From: an uncultured Clostridia bacterium
GTDB lineage: Bacteria; Bacillota; Clostridia; Oscillospirales; CAG-272
Assembly (NCBI GenBank): GCA_944381085.1
Contig: CALWJX010000006.1
Coordinates: 1-64,000 of the forward strand
Length of the DNA stretch: 64,000 nucleotides
Direction of reading: 5' to 3'
Position numbers and translations under genes: made by a program. This document shows, in pieces, positions 24,854-33,081 of this stretch (positions within the stretch are counted from its first letter, which is position 1; every line of letters starts with the position of its first letter). The notes beneath the pieces were generated by a model. The model saw only the letters and a program-made list of their open reading frames with translations. It had not been told where the DNA came from and made no database searches.

Positions 24854-26515
24854 TTATTCCGCGTCGTCTGATTCGGAGGGAGTATTCTCAGCGGGAGTGT
24901 TGCCTTCTTCTGTAGGATCGCTTTCATCTTCGGACGGGTCGTCAGGAGTTCCCATTATCTGAACGTCCTTAACTGTTCCTATAATGCAAAGAGTACCGTC
25001 TTCGGCGCGTATAGCTGCAAATGTTACTGTGACTTTCTGACCTGCGTATGCGGAAAGGTCAGCGGAAAGAGCACTGAAAGTAGCGTTGGCAGCAAAATCA
25101 GTAAAGCCTTGACTTTCGCCTACACCTTGAACACCTTCGTTATTTTCAAGATTTGCATAACCTGTAGCGGGACAATCTATCCATGTAAGACCGTTATCAA
25201 GACTGTAAACATACTTTGATATTCCTCCGGTTGTAAGACACCAACCGCCGATAGTAAGTATGCTGTCTTCTCCTGTAGGTACGGCATCTTCTATAATGCT
25301 TTCGTGATTATTTGTGTTTGCGCCCATTCCGCTGTAGTGAGCACTGCCATTCGGAGCTTCATCGGTAACAGGACCCTTGCCGTTTACAAAGTCAACGGAA
25401 GTATGCCATCCGTCGGTTGTTACTTCGTAGTTCTTAATTGAAAGAGTGAATTCATGGATTATAACAATGGAGTCGTCTTCAAGTTTTACAAGGGAGAATA
25501 TCTTGTAATCTCCGGGGGTGAGGTCTGCAAGCGGGATTTCTATCTGGAATCTTGAACCGTACTGTCCGGCGTTTCCGTCGGTCAATACGCCATCTTCTGT
25601 AGCTACCTTGAAGTCACCGAATACAGGTGTTCCGTAATTTATGCGGTAACCGAATTCTTTAATAGGCTGGTCAAATCCGATCCAACCGCGTGTAGCGCAG
25701 CTGTCGTGCTTTTCTCCGGGCTCAACCGGTACTATATTACCTTGCGCCTCAAGCTTAGTCGCGAATTGACCGTCCGTCTCAAAATACATTTCGCCGTTGA
25801 AGTAGAAAGTATCGCCGGACCAGTTCTTGAAACCGGTATCCGCGTCATCTTTGGCGGCGTAGTCGGAAAGAGTAACGGTGTATGTAGCTAAAATAACTTT
25901 CTTGCCGTCTGCGAGTTCAACCAGGAAACTTATCTGATGTTCGCCGTCCTCAAGGTCAAGCGCGGGAACAAGAATCCTGAAGCGAAGCGCGTTTTCGCCG
26001 CCTGCTGCCGCAATGGCATCCGCGTCCGCGTCACTGTCAAATGCCGCGATAAAGTCCTCGCTCAATACGGGTTCTTCCTCGTCAATCCTGTAACCGAACG
26101 ACTCGATAGCCTGACTGAATCCTACCCATCCGCGGATACCTACGTTTACGCGGTCGGTGCCTGCGGCGATATCGATCTTGTTATCTGTAGCGGTTACGTC
26201 CGCGTTGTTGACGATCGCGGAATCTACGGAACTTCCTGTATTGCCGACTCTTTCGTCCTCAAGCTCATAATACTCGGGCTCTGTCTCGGCGGGAGTGGTT
26301 TCCTCGGGAGTAGTCTCCTCGGCGGTAGTCTCTTCGTTTGTGGTTTCTTCGGCAGTGGTCTCTTCGGCGCCGGTCGTGGGAGCTTCGGTTTTGTCCTCGG
26401 TTACCGCGTCGGTAGTTCCGCCTGTCGTCGTGCCCTCATTGCTTTCGTTGTTGCACGCGACAACCGCAAGCACCAGCACGAGCAAAAGAGAAGCACAGAT
26501 AAGTAACTTTTTCAT
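24854..26515 (-). CDS. Multidomain surface lipoprotein (paralogue 3)
   Basis: The protein has 553 residues with lipobox VVAC (Cys21). A linker of repeated E-E-T-T units spans about 35-80. Then come two copies of domain A (about 90-217 with RGWVGFSQAIESFGYRI and about 235-362 with RGWIGFDQPIKEFGYRI). One domain B follows (about 369-520 with FVNGKG, SGMGANTN, LTIGGWCLTTGGISKYVYS), and then an acidic tail. Only its signal peptide and domains A/B relate it to its neighbours; its linker DNA has diverged. No catalytic residues or LPxTG sorting signal were seen. It is the most upstream of the three leftward genes, each with its own promoter and terminator. Confidence 0.85.
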   Translation of the reverse strand: MKKLLICASLLLVLVLAVVACNNESNEGTTTGGTTDAVTEDKTEAPTTGAEETTAEETTNEETTAEETTPEETTPAETEPEYYELEDERVGNTGSSVDSAIVNNADVTATDNKIDIAAGTDRVNVGIRGWVGFSQAIESFGYRIDEEEPVLSEDFIAAFDSDADADAIAAAGGENALRFRILVPALDLEDGEHQISFLVELADGKKVILATYTVTLSDYAAKDDADTGFKNWSGDTFYFNGEMYFETDGQFATKLEAQGNIVPVEPGEKHDSCATRGWIGFDQPIKEFGYRINYGTPVFGDFKVATEDGVLTDGNAGQYGSRFQIEIPLADLTPGDYKIFSLVKLEDDSIVIIHEFTLSIKNYEVTTDGWHTSVDFVNGKGPVTDEAPNGSAHYSGMGANTNNHESIIEDAVPTGEDSILTIGGWCLTTGGISKYVYSLDNGLTWIDCPATGYANLENNEGVQGVGESQGFTDFAANATFSALSADLSAYAGQKVTVTFAAIRAEDGTLCIIGTVKDVQIMGTPDDPSEDESDPTEEGNTPAENTPSESDDAE

Positions 26516-26687
26516 AAAAACATTCCTTTCTGTAAATTTTTATGAGAATATTAAATTAGTATTGAAGAAATATTGCTATGCCAAAACTTCGGACAGCCTT
26601 AAACTGCTGTTATTCATGCCCCTCCTTTACCGCGCGGGATGATTGTCGACGTCCTGGATCCCGGCAATATCATATTCCTTTGGCACT

Positions 26688-26716
26688 ATTTTAACACATA
26701 TTTTGGGTTTTTGCAA
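26688..26716 (-). promoter_or_regulatory. Promoter TTGCAA-N17-TAAAAT of lipoprotein 3
   Basis: On the minus strand TTGCAA (complement of 26711-26716) and TAAAAT (complement of 26688-26693) are 17 bases apart. The spacer resembles that of the promoter at 157-185. Confidence 0.55.
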
Positions 26717-26900
26717 GTTATCTTTTTTGAAATCTGCCAAATTTACAAAATATTAATTGAAATGACAAATAAATTATATAATATACTTAAAATCAAAGCC
26801 GAATAATGTAAAATCCTGTCATACAATAAATCGACAGATTCAAACAATGAATTGAAAAATAAACATTTTATTTGTTTTTTCGATATATCAAATATAACTG

Positions 26901-26998
26901 AAATTAAGTACCGACTTAAGGGCGGGCGCCGCTTGATTCTTTCAGTATACAATCTCCCGCTGAAAAAATTGAAGGACGGACTCAGCCACTTATAGAAT
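26901..26998 (+). repeat. Dispersed triple-hairpin repeat, copy B
   Basis: This copy has AAATTAAG at its left end, a GGGCGGGCGCCGCTTGATT block, the core ATACAATCTCCCGCTGAAAA and a degenerate right end (GGACGGACTCAGCCACTTAT). It lies upstream of the promoter of the YjbR-type gene. Confidence 0.75.
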
Positions 26999-27041
26999 AT
27001 GTCGGTTTTGCATTTTCGTGACTGAATAGGAAACTTTTCTA

Positions 27042-27070
27042 TTGACTTTGGGTGTTGTTTGTATTATACT
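27042..27070 (+). promoter_or_regulatory. Promoter TTGACT-N17-TATACT
   Basis: TTGACT (27042-27047) and TATACT (27065-27070), 17 bases apart, lie 50 bases before the gene at 27120. Confidence 0.65.
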
Positions 27071-27119
27071 TTGATACAGCAAATATAATCTGCGCGGTAT
27101 ATACGGAGGTGGATTTGAT

Positions 27120-27911
27120 ATGAGTGATATTATTAAAATTTCCTGTCGTGCCGACATTCTTCGTTTCGCGGAAGAAGAGTACGGGACAAAACCGGAGTAT
27201 CTGTGGAGTAAGTTTCCGGAATACGCGGTACTTCGTCACGATGATAACAAAAAATGGTATGCGGTCGTTATGGAAGTGCAGAGAAAAAAACTCGGTATTC
27301 CGGAAGACGGATATACCGATATAATGGTAGTCAAATGCGGTCCTGTGGTCGGCGGAGATATGCTTTCGGAGAGGGGAATTTTGCCGGCGTACCATATGAA
27401 CAAATCAAACTGGATTACGGTGCTTCTTGACGGTTCGGTAGAAACCGGCTTGATTTTGTCGCTTTTGAAAATGAGCTTTGAACTTACATCAAGTCGCAAA
27501 ACTCCCGGTAAAACCCGTACCGAAAACAGAGATTGGGTAATACCGGCAAACCCCCGATACTATGATGTGGAGAGCGGATTTTCGGAAAGTCCGGACGGCA
27601 TTATAATATGGAAGCAAACCAACAATATTGTTGTAGGAGATACGGTTTATATTTATCTCGGCGCTCCGGTCTCCGCAATCAGATATAAGTGCAGTGTGGT
27701 TGAAGTCAATATTCCGTATAGGTATAAGGATGAAAACATCAGAATTGATCGCGCGATGCGTCTTAAGCTTTCGAAACGCTATGACAGGATAAACATCGGT
27801 ATAGACATGCTGAAAGCGCACGGAGTGTATTCGGTGCGGAGTCCCCGGGGCATGCCGAAGAGTCTTATACACGAAATTGACGCCATGTATCATTCCGAAA
27901 TACAGGGTTGA
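27120..27911 (+). CDS. MmcQ/YjbR-type protein fused to an EVE/PUA-like domain
   Basis: The 263-residue protein has an N-terminal MmcQ/YjbR-type domain (about 1-120; EYLWSKFPEYAVLRH and KWYAVVM are typical). A second domain starts at WVIPANPRYYDVESGF and contains VGDTVYIYLGAPVSAIRYKC, the pattern of EVE/PUA-like domains that read modified bases. YjbR proteins adopt a CyaY-like fold and are often annotated as DNA-binding without proof. GGAGGTG precedes the ATG. The gene appears to be a single unit. A role in sensing modified nucleic acid is inference. Confidence 0.75.
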   Translation: MSDIIKISCRADILRFAEEEYGTKPEYLWSKFPEYAVLRHDDNKKWYAVVMEVQRKKLGIPEDGYTDIMVVKCGPVVGGDMLSERGILPAYHMNKSNWITVLLDGSVETGLILSLLKMSFELTSSRKTPGKTRTENRDWVIPANPRYYDVESGFSESPDGIIIWKQTNNIVVGDTVYIYLGAPVSAIRYKCSVVEVNIPYRYKDENIRIDRAMRLKLSKRYDRINIGIDMLKAHGVYSVRSPRGMPKSLIHEIDAMYHSEIQG

Positions 27912-28059
27912 CTTTGCAAGGATATTAAAAATTGCGCGGGATAACGGCAAAAATGAAAGGCTGCGCCCTTACGGGGTGTGCACGGTCAAGCGGCAAATTG
28001 AAATTCAATTTATGCCGTTCAGACAAAGCGCAGACCTAAGACTCAGCCTTTGTTTTAGT

Positions 28060-28674
28060 TTATTCGATTATCAGCTTGCCGAAGCACTCGGGTCTGTGAA
28101 AATCCGGCTTTTCGGCAAGCACCCTATTCCAGGAACCGTAATGCGGTATTTGCGTATTGTCGCCGCATTTGTAAAAATTTCCGCTGAAGCAGTATCCCGA
28201 AGCGAAAATGTCTTTGTCGATTCCGTATACCTGTTCGAGCACAGAAAAGGGGATGAGCGACGATACGCTCCAATAATTATCGTTTACGACCGCGTCAACC
28301 CGAAAGACTTTGCCGCCGGTAAACTCTGACAGCGGGCGGCGGTTTTCACGCCCGCTTCCCACACAGGACAAAAGCGCCCCGGCGGAGTTCATTTCCATGT
28401 TTATATATTTGTCCGAGCCGGCATACCATTTCGCGAAAAACTCAAGACAGCTGTCGGTGTATACCGGGTCGTTGTAATTGTGATAAACCGCCCTCGGCTC
28501 TTTCTCACGACACTCCATATACAGGTAAAAACCCTGATTTTTTATCATGATGAGACCGGCTTTTGACTTTGGCGTATATTCTTTGCCCCATACATAGCTG
28601 TCGATTGATACGTATGGAATTGCTTCCGGATTCTGCGGTATGTTGTCAAAGGTTTTTATGAGGTATTCTTTCAT
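28060..28674 (-). CDS. Carbohydrate-binding family 9-like protein
   Basis: The 204-residue protein resembles the CBM9-like fold found alone in gut Firmicutes. The cues are a YVSIDSYVWGKEYTPKSKAG opening, a FYLYMECREKEP strand, YTDSCLEFFAKW and a C-terminal GSWNRV with FHRPECFGKLII. CBM9 modules bind the reducing ends of plant glycans. No signal peptide is visible, so the protein is probably cytoplasmic. It lies downstream of asd in the same direction (gap 33 bases), an unrelated function. Confidence 0.75.
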   Translation of the reverse strand: MKEYLIKTFDNIPQNPEAIPYVSIDSYVWGKEYTPKSKAGLIMIKNQGFYLYMECREKEPRAVYHNYNDPVYTDSCLEFFAKWYAGSDKYINMEMNSAGALLSCVGSGRENRRPLSEFTGGKVFRVDAVVNDNYWSVSSLIPFSVLEQVYGIDKDIFASGYCFSGNFYKCGDNTQIPHYGSWNRVLAEKPDFHRPECFGKLIIE

Positions 28675-28707
28675 GGAAAACCGTCCTTTCCGGGAATGTT
28701 GCGAATA

Positions 28708-29784
28708 TCAGTCAAAATATCCCTGTCTGTAAAGCAACTCCGCGATAAGCACCGCGCCTCCAGCCGCGCCTCTTAAGGTGTTGTGTGAAAGACCTACGAA
28801 TTTATAATCAAAGAGGGTATCCTCGCGAAGTCTTCCGACACTTACGCCCATTCCGCCGTATATGTCGCGGTCGAGATTGGTCTGCGGACGGTTGTCTTCC
28901 TCAAAATAGGTTATAAACTGTTTGGGGGCGTGAGGAAGCTCAAGAGACTGGGGTATGCCCGAGAAATTTTTCCAATCCTCAAGTATCTGCTCTTTTGCAG
29001 GCTTGTTTTTGAATCTTACAAAGACCGCGGCGGTATGACCGTCCGTAACCGGCACTCGTATGCACTGAGTAGTGATGAGCGGGGAGTCTGACTTTACTAT
29101 CTTTCCGTCTTTGACCTTGCCCCAGATGCGCAAAGGCTCCTGCTCGCTTTTTTCTTCTTCTCCGCCGATATACGGAATGACATTGTCAATCATCTCGGGC
29201 CATTCCCTGAATGTTTTTCCGGCGCCGGAAATCGCCTGATAGGTCGTTGCGACCACTTCGGTTATACCGTATTTCAGCAGGGGAGTAAGGGCGGGCACGT
29301 ATGACTGAATGGAGCAGTTGGGCTTTACCGCGATAAAGCCTCTCTTTGTGCCGAGTCTCTTTCTCTGAGCATGTATGACCTCAAGATGCTCGGGGTTTAT
29401 CTCCGGAATTACCATAGGCACGTCTTCCGTCCAGCGGTTTGCCGAGTTGTTGGACACGACCGGGATCTCCGCCTTGGCGTATTTTTCCTCAAGCGCTTTG
29501 ATTTCGTCCTTTTTCATATTTACGGCGCAGAATACAAAGCTGCAGTTCTTTTTTATTTCATCTATATTTTCGGCGTCAACTACCGTCATGTCCGCGTATT
29601 TTTCGGGCATGGGCGTGCTTAACTTCCAACGTCCTCCAAGAGCTTCGGAATATGTTTTGTTCGCGCTGTTTTTGGACGCGGCAAGCAGCGCGACTTCAAA
29701 ATACGGGTGATTTTCAAGCAGGGTTAAAAAGCGCTGTCCCACCATTCCGGTAGCGCCGACTACTCCGACTTTGATTTTTTCCAT
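28708..29784 (-). CDS. asd: Aspartate-semialdehyde dehydrogenase (archaeal/fungal-type)
   Basis: The protein has 358 residues from the ATG at 29784, preceded by AAGGAGAT at ideal distance. The nucleotide-binding GATGMVGQRF is near the start and the active-site Cys lies in VKPNCSIQSYVPAL. It reduces aspartyl phosphate to aspartate semialdehyde for lysine, threonine and methionine synthesis. The segment SNNSANRW and the length fit the archaeal/fungal-type enzyme subgroup also present in some Firmicutes. It has a perfect consensus promoter. Aspartate kinase, the preceding step, lies at 41450-42778. Confidence 0.95.
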   Translation of the reverse strand: MEKIKVGVVGATGMVGQRFLTLLENHPYFEVALLAASKNSANKTYSEALGGRWKLSTPMPEKYADMTVVDAENIDEIKKNCSFVFCAVNMKKDEIKALEEKYAKAEIPVVSNNSANRWTEDVPMVIPEINPEHLEVIHAQRKRLGTKRGFIAVKPNCSIQSYVPALTPLLKYGITEVVATTYQAISGAGKTFREWPEMIDNVIPYIGGEEEKSEQEPLRIWGKVKDGKIVKSDSPLITTQCIRVPVTDGHTAAVFVRFKNKPAKEQILEDWKNFSGIPQSLELPHAPKQFITYFEEDNRPQTNLDRDIYGGMGVSVGRLREDTLFDYKFVGLSHNTLRGAAGGAVLIAELLYRQGYFD

Positions 29785-29867
29785 GGTATATCTCCTTACG
29801 ATACTTAAAATTGATTGTATTCGGGTAATTGAATGCTTTAGCAATCATCTGATTGTTTTTTGTTATA

Positions 29868-29896
29868 ATTATATCATATTTTAATGTATGTGTCAA
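29868..29896 (-). promoter_or_regulatory. Perfect consensus promoter, TTGACA-N17-TATAAT (asd)
   Basis: On the minus strand TTGACA (complement of 29891-29896) and TATAAT (complement of 29868-29873) are 17 bases apart. The leader of about 75 bases is too short for a lysine riboswitch. The stretch 29897-30097 shows nothing further. Confidence 0.8.
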
Positions 29897-30097
29897 TAGA
29901 GTGTGCACAATACTTTGGCGGTATTTTGCCCAAATTTATAAATTTATGTTTTTTGCTTTTTGTGCTGTTTTTGCCGGTGAATTGTTTGTTTGTAATTAAA
30001 AGTTCTTAAATTGGCGGTTTAAAGCTTCTTACATCTTCCGATTCATGGCGAAGATAAAATAATTTTTCCGAAAACAGAAAAAATGACGAAGAAACTA

Positions 30098-30126
30098 TTG
30101 ACAAAAATAATTTTGTGCTGTATAAT
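30098..30126 (+). promoter_or_regulatory. Perfect consensus promoter, TTGACA-N17-TATAAT (recA)
   Basis: TTGACA (30098-30103) and TATAAT (30121-30126) with 17-base spacing. No LexA box of the Firmicutes GAAC-N4-GTTC type is visible around it. Confidence 0.8.
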
Positions 30127-30183
30127 GTTATCCGTAACAGAAAAACCTGCGGATGTTAATGAATAGATTTGGAGGGCTTTAAG

Positions 30184-31299
30184 ATGGCAACGTCAAAAAA
30201 AACCGTAAAGATGGAAGTTCCCGCCAGCAAAGAGGACAAACAAAAGGCTTTGAATACCGCGTTGGATCAGATAGAACGGGAATTCGGCGCGGGGTCGATA
30301 ATGAAGTTGGGAGAAAATACTCACATGGAGGTGCAGTCTGTATCGACCGGCTCGCTTTCGCTTGATCTGGCGCTCGGAATAGGAGGAGTTCCGAGGGGGA
30401 GAATTATAGAAATTTTCGGACCGGAATCCTCAGGAAAAACCACCGTAGCGCTTCATATAATCGCCGAGGTACAGAAGACGGGCGGAGAGGCGGCGTTTAT
30501 CGACGCCGAGCACGCGCTTGACCCGGTGTACGCAAAGGCGCTCGGAGTTGATATAAACAATCTTTTGGTTTCACAGCCCGACTGCGGGGACGACGCGCTT
30601 TCGATTACGGAATCTCTGGTGCGTTCGGGCGCTATTGACGTCATTGTAATTGACTCTGTCGCCGCGCTTGTTCCGAAACAGGAAATAGAAGGCGACATGG
30701 GCGCGTCAAGTATGGGAGTTCAGGCAAGACTCATGTCGCAGGCGATGCGGAAGCTCGCGGCGGTGATTTCGAAGAGCAACTGCGTTGTGGTGTTTATAAA
30801 TCAGCTTCGTGAAAAACTGAATTCGGCATACGGAAATCCGGAGACCACTACCGGAGGACGCGCGCTGAAATTCTATGCCTCCGTAAGGATAGACATAAGG
30901 CGTAACGATCAGCTTAAAAACGGCAACGAAATTTACGGAAACCACGTAAAGTGCAGAATAGTGAAAAACAAGGTAGCTCCGCCTTTCCGTGTCGCCGAGT
31001 TTGATATTCTGTACGGCAAGGGAATTTCACGTGTAAGTGAAGTCATTGATTTTGCGGTCATGCTTGACATTATAAAAAAGAGCGGCTCATGGTTTTCATA
31101 CGAGGGCGAGAGACTCGGACAGGGCAGAGACAACGTCAGAAAGCTGCTTGAGGAAAATAAAGCGCTCTGCGATGAGATAGAGGCTAAAATAAGATCCATG
31201 AAGGACAAGACCGATATTGTCAACGAGGAAGAATTTGAGCTTGCGGACAGTGATGAGGATGAATTTGACATCCGCACGCTTGAAGACAGTGATGAGTGA
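30184..31299 (+). CDS. recA: Recombinase RecA
   Basis: The protein has 371 residues from the ATG at 30184, which follows a GGAGG centred near 30173; an in-frame TTG at 30169 overlaps that site and was not used. Walker A is GPESSGKT (79-86). VFINQLREK, the L2-loop region [17 protein letters not shown] and the acidic C-terminal tail are all present. RecA polymerises on single-stranded DNA for homologous recombination and the SOS response. The last 8 bases overlap the recX start. Confidence 0.99.
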   Translation: MATSKKTVKMEVPASKEDKQKALNTALDQIEREFGAGSIMKLGENTHMEVQSVSTGSLSLDLALGIGGVPRGRIIEIFGPESSGKTTVALHIIAEVQKTGGEAAFIDAEHALDPVYAKALGVDINNLLVSQPDCGDDALSITESLVRSGAIDVIVIDSVAALVPKQEIEGDMGASSMGVQARLMSQAMRKLAAVISKSNCVVVFINQLREKLNSAYGNPETTTGGRALKFYASVRIDIRRNDQLKNGNEIYGNHVKCRIVKNKVAPPFRVAEFDILYGKGISRVSEVIDFAVMLDIIKKSGSWFSYEGERLGQGRDNVRKLLEENKALCDEIEAKIRSMKDKTDIVNEEEFELADSDEDEFDIRTLEDSDE

Positions 31300-31990
31300 G
31301 TTTATTTTCGGTGATAGGAGCGTTGAGATTACCGGACTTTCGGTGTCCGCAGGCGGTGGTCAGCTCAATGTTCATGTGTGTGTGACGGACGGGGAGCGGG
31401 AGAAGAAATCCGTTTATTCCATGCTGTGTGAATTTTGGGATACGTTCGGTATATGTCTGCGCGATCTGCCGCGTGAAATCGACGACGATACATTGTCCGA
31501 AATAAAAAAATATTCGGATATTACCCATGCCGTGCAAAAAGCCTACGGCTGTATTTCCTGCTCGCCCTGTTCCGAAAAGATGCTTGTCGCGAAACTGTGC
31601 CGCAAGGGAATCGAAAGGGAATATGCCGTGACCGCGGCGGATTTTGTCAGGAATAAAGGGTATATTGACGAAGTGAAGCTTGCTTTGCGGGAGTGCGAAA
31701 GATGCCTTGACAAATATTGGGGGTATCAGAGAATAATATACAAACTGAAAAGCAGCGGATATAACAGTGAAGCCATCGGCGCGGCGGACGATTTTCTGGC
31801 GACAATAGATTTTGAAGAGAATTGCCGGCAATTACTTGAAAAAAAATATTTGAAAAGTACGGATGTCGTACCTGTGCGGGAAAAAGAAATTGAAAAAATT
31901 TTTCGCTCCCTGCAAAATTACGGATACAGCGGAAGAGAGATAAAAAAGGCGTTAAATGCCTTAAAATCAAAATTTGTGATTGAAAAATAA
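31292..31990 (+). CDS. recX: Regulatory protein RecX
   Basis: The protein has 232 residues from the ATG at 31292, inside the end of recA (ATGAGTGA overlap), so translation is coupled. It has the triple-helical repeats typical of RecX, for example [28 protein letters not shown] and [15 protein letters not shown]. RecX binds RecA filaments and limits their activity. The direct recA-recX overlap supports the call despite the variable sequence. Confidence 0.9.
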   Translation: MSEFIFGDRSVEITGLSVSAGGGQLNVHVCVTDGEREKKSVYSMLCEFWDTFGICLRDLPREIDDDTLSEIKKYSDITHAVQKAYGCISCSPCSEKMLVAKLCRKGIEREYAVTAADFVRNKGYIDEVKLALRECERCLDKYWGYQRIIYKLKSSGYNSEAIGAADDFLATIDFEENCRQLLEKKYLKSTDVVPVREKEIEKIFRSLQNYGYSGREIKKALNALKSKFVIEK

Positions 31991-32103
31991 ACAATTTGTA
32001 GAATTAATTCCGGCGCTTGCGAAAAGAAAACACTCTTGATGAGAGCGGTCGTTTTAAATGTCATTTGATTCGAAAAAAAAGAAACAGTGGGGAAAATCAA
32101 AAA

Positions 32104-32862
32104 ATGAATATCACGTGGGACGCCGACAAATACTCAAAAAATTTTTCTTTTGTGCACCGGTACGGAAATGACGTGGCGGAGCTTATTGACTGTAAGCCCG
32201 GCGGCACGATAGTCGATTTGGGCTGCGGAAACGGAGCGCTGACGAATATAATAAAAAATAAGGGATATAAGGTGATAGGAATAGACGCCTCGGACGAGCT
32301 TCTGGACTTGGCGAGGAGAAATTATCCCGATATTGATTTTGTACAGGCGGACGCCACGTCTTTTTCGTTAAAGCGACCCGCGGACGTTGTCTTTTCCAAC
32401 GCGGTATTTCATTGGATTGACAAGGAAAAACAGACCTTGATGCTGAATTGTGTAAACAGGGCGCTCAAAGAAAACGGGCAGTTTGTTTTTGAATTTGGAG
32501 GGCAGGGAAACAACGCGCTTATTCACGGAGCTTTGGAGAATGCGTTTAATAAATACGGCTACAGCTATAAATTTCCGTTTTATTTTCCGAGTATCGGTGA
32601 ATATGCCTCTATGCTTGAGCGCGCGGGTTTTCTGGTGAAGTATGCCGTATTGTTTGAAAGACTCACGGAATTGACAGGGGAGTGCGGGTTGAAGGATTGG
32701 ATAAATATGTTTGTGAAAAGACCTTTTGAAGACGCGGAAATAAAAAATAAAAGGGAAGAAATCATTGATGCTGCGGTAGAAAGTCTGAAAAAGGATTTGT
32801 ACAAAAACGGAAAATGGTATGCCGATTATGTAAGAATACGCATGACGGCATATAAATGTTAA
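32104..32862 (+). CDS. Class I SAM-dependent methyltransferase, trans-aconitate methyltransferase-like
   Basis: The protein has 252 residues from the ATG at 32104 (GGGGAAAA precedes). The SAM-binding motif I is VDLGCGNGALT, followed by GIDASDELL, FVQADATSF and the FHWIDKEK segment typical of the Tam/ubiquinone-type small-molecule methyltransferases. It probably methylates a small carboxylic acid or similar metabolite, but the substrate is not determined. It sits 113 bases after recX and ends before a terminator. Confidence 0.85.
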   Translation: MNITWDADKYSKNFSFVHRYGNDVAELIDCKPGGTIVDLGCGNGALTNIIKNKGYKVIGIDASDELLDLARRNYPDIDFVQADATSFSLKRPADVVFSNAVFHWIDKEKQTLMLNCVNRALKENGQFVFEFGGQGNNALIHGALENAFNKYGYSYKFPFYFPSIGEYASMLERAGFLVKYAVLFERLTELTGECGLKDWINMFVKRPFEDAEIKNKREEIIDAAVESLKKDLYKNGKWYADYVRIRMTAYKC

Positions 32863-32995
32863 TTTTGACATTCGTTTACAACTGTGTGCTTAAATTTTTT
32901 CAATTGCTGACTGTTCGCTGGCTTCGGATAGACAATAACCCGTATTTTCCGGAAAATTTTTTGTTGTCCTCTTTATAGTTTGGTTTAAAATAACA

Positions 32996-33056
32996 ATCCC
33001 CTTGGCGCGGGCTGAAATTTGTTGTATTTTCAGATTCCGCTCTAAGGGGATTTTTT
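32996..33056 (+). terminator. Rho-independent terminator between convergent genes
   Basis: AATCCCCTT pairs with AAGGGGATT across a 40-base loop that holds an inner CTGAAA/TTTCAG stem. A six-T run follows. It may serve both the methyltransferase and the convergent HtrA gene. Confidence 0.65.
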
Positions 33057-33081
33057 GTTCTGTATCCGTAATTATGGGTTT

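Noticed and set aside
26645-26662. Cluster of common restriction sites (GTCGAC, GACGTC, GGATCC)
   Set aside because: Looks like a cloning linker at first sight, but it lies in normal upstream sequence of lipoprotein 3 with nothing else vector-like; chance is adequate.
30098-30184. LexA box expected upstream of recA
   Set aside because: No GAAC-N4-GTTC or similar dyad found; SOS control cannot be claimed.
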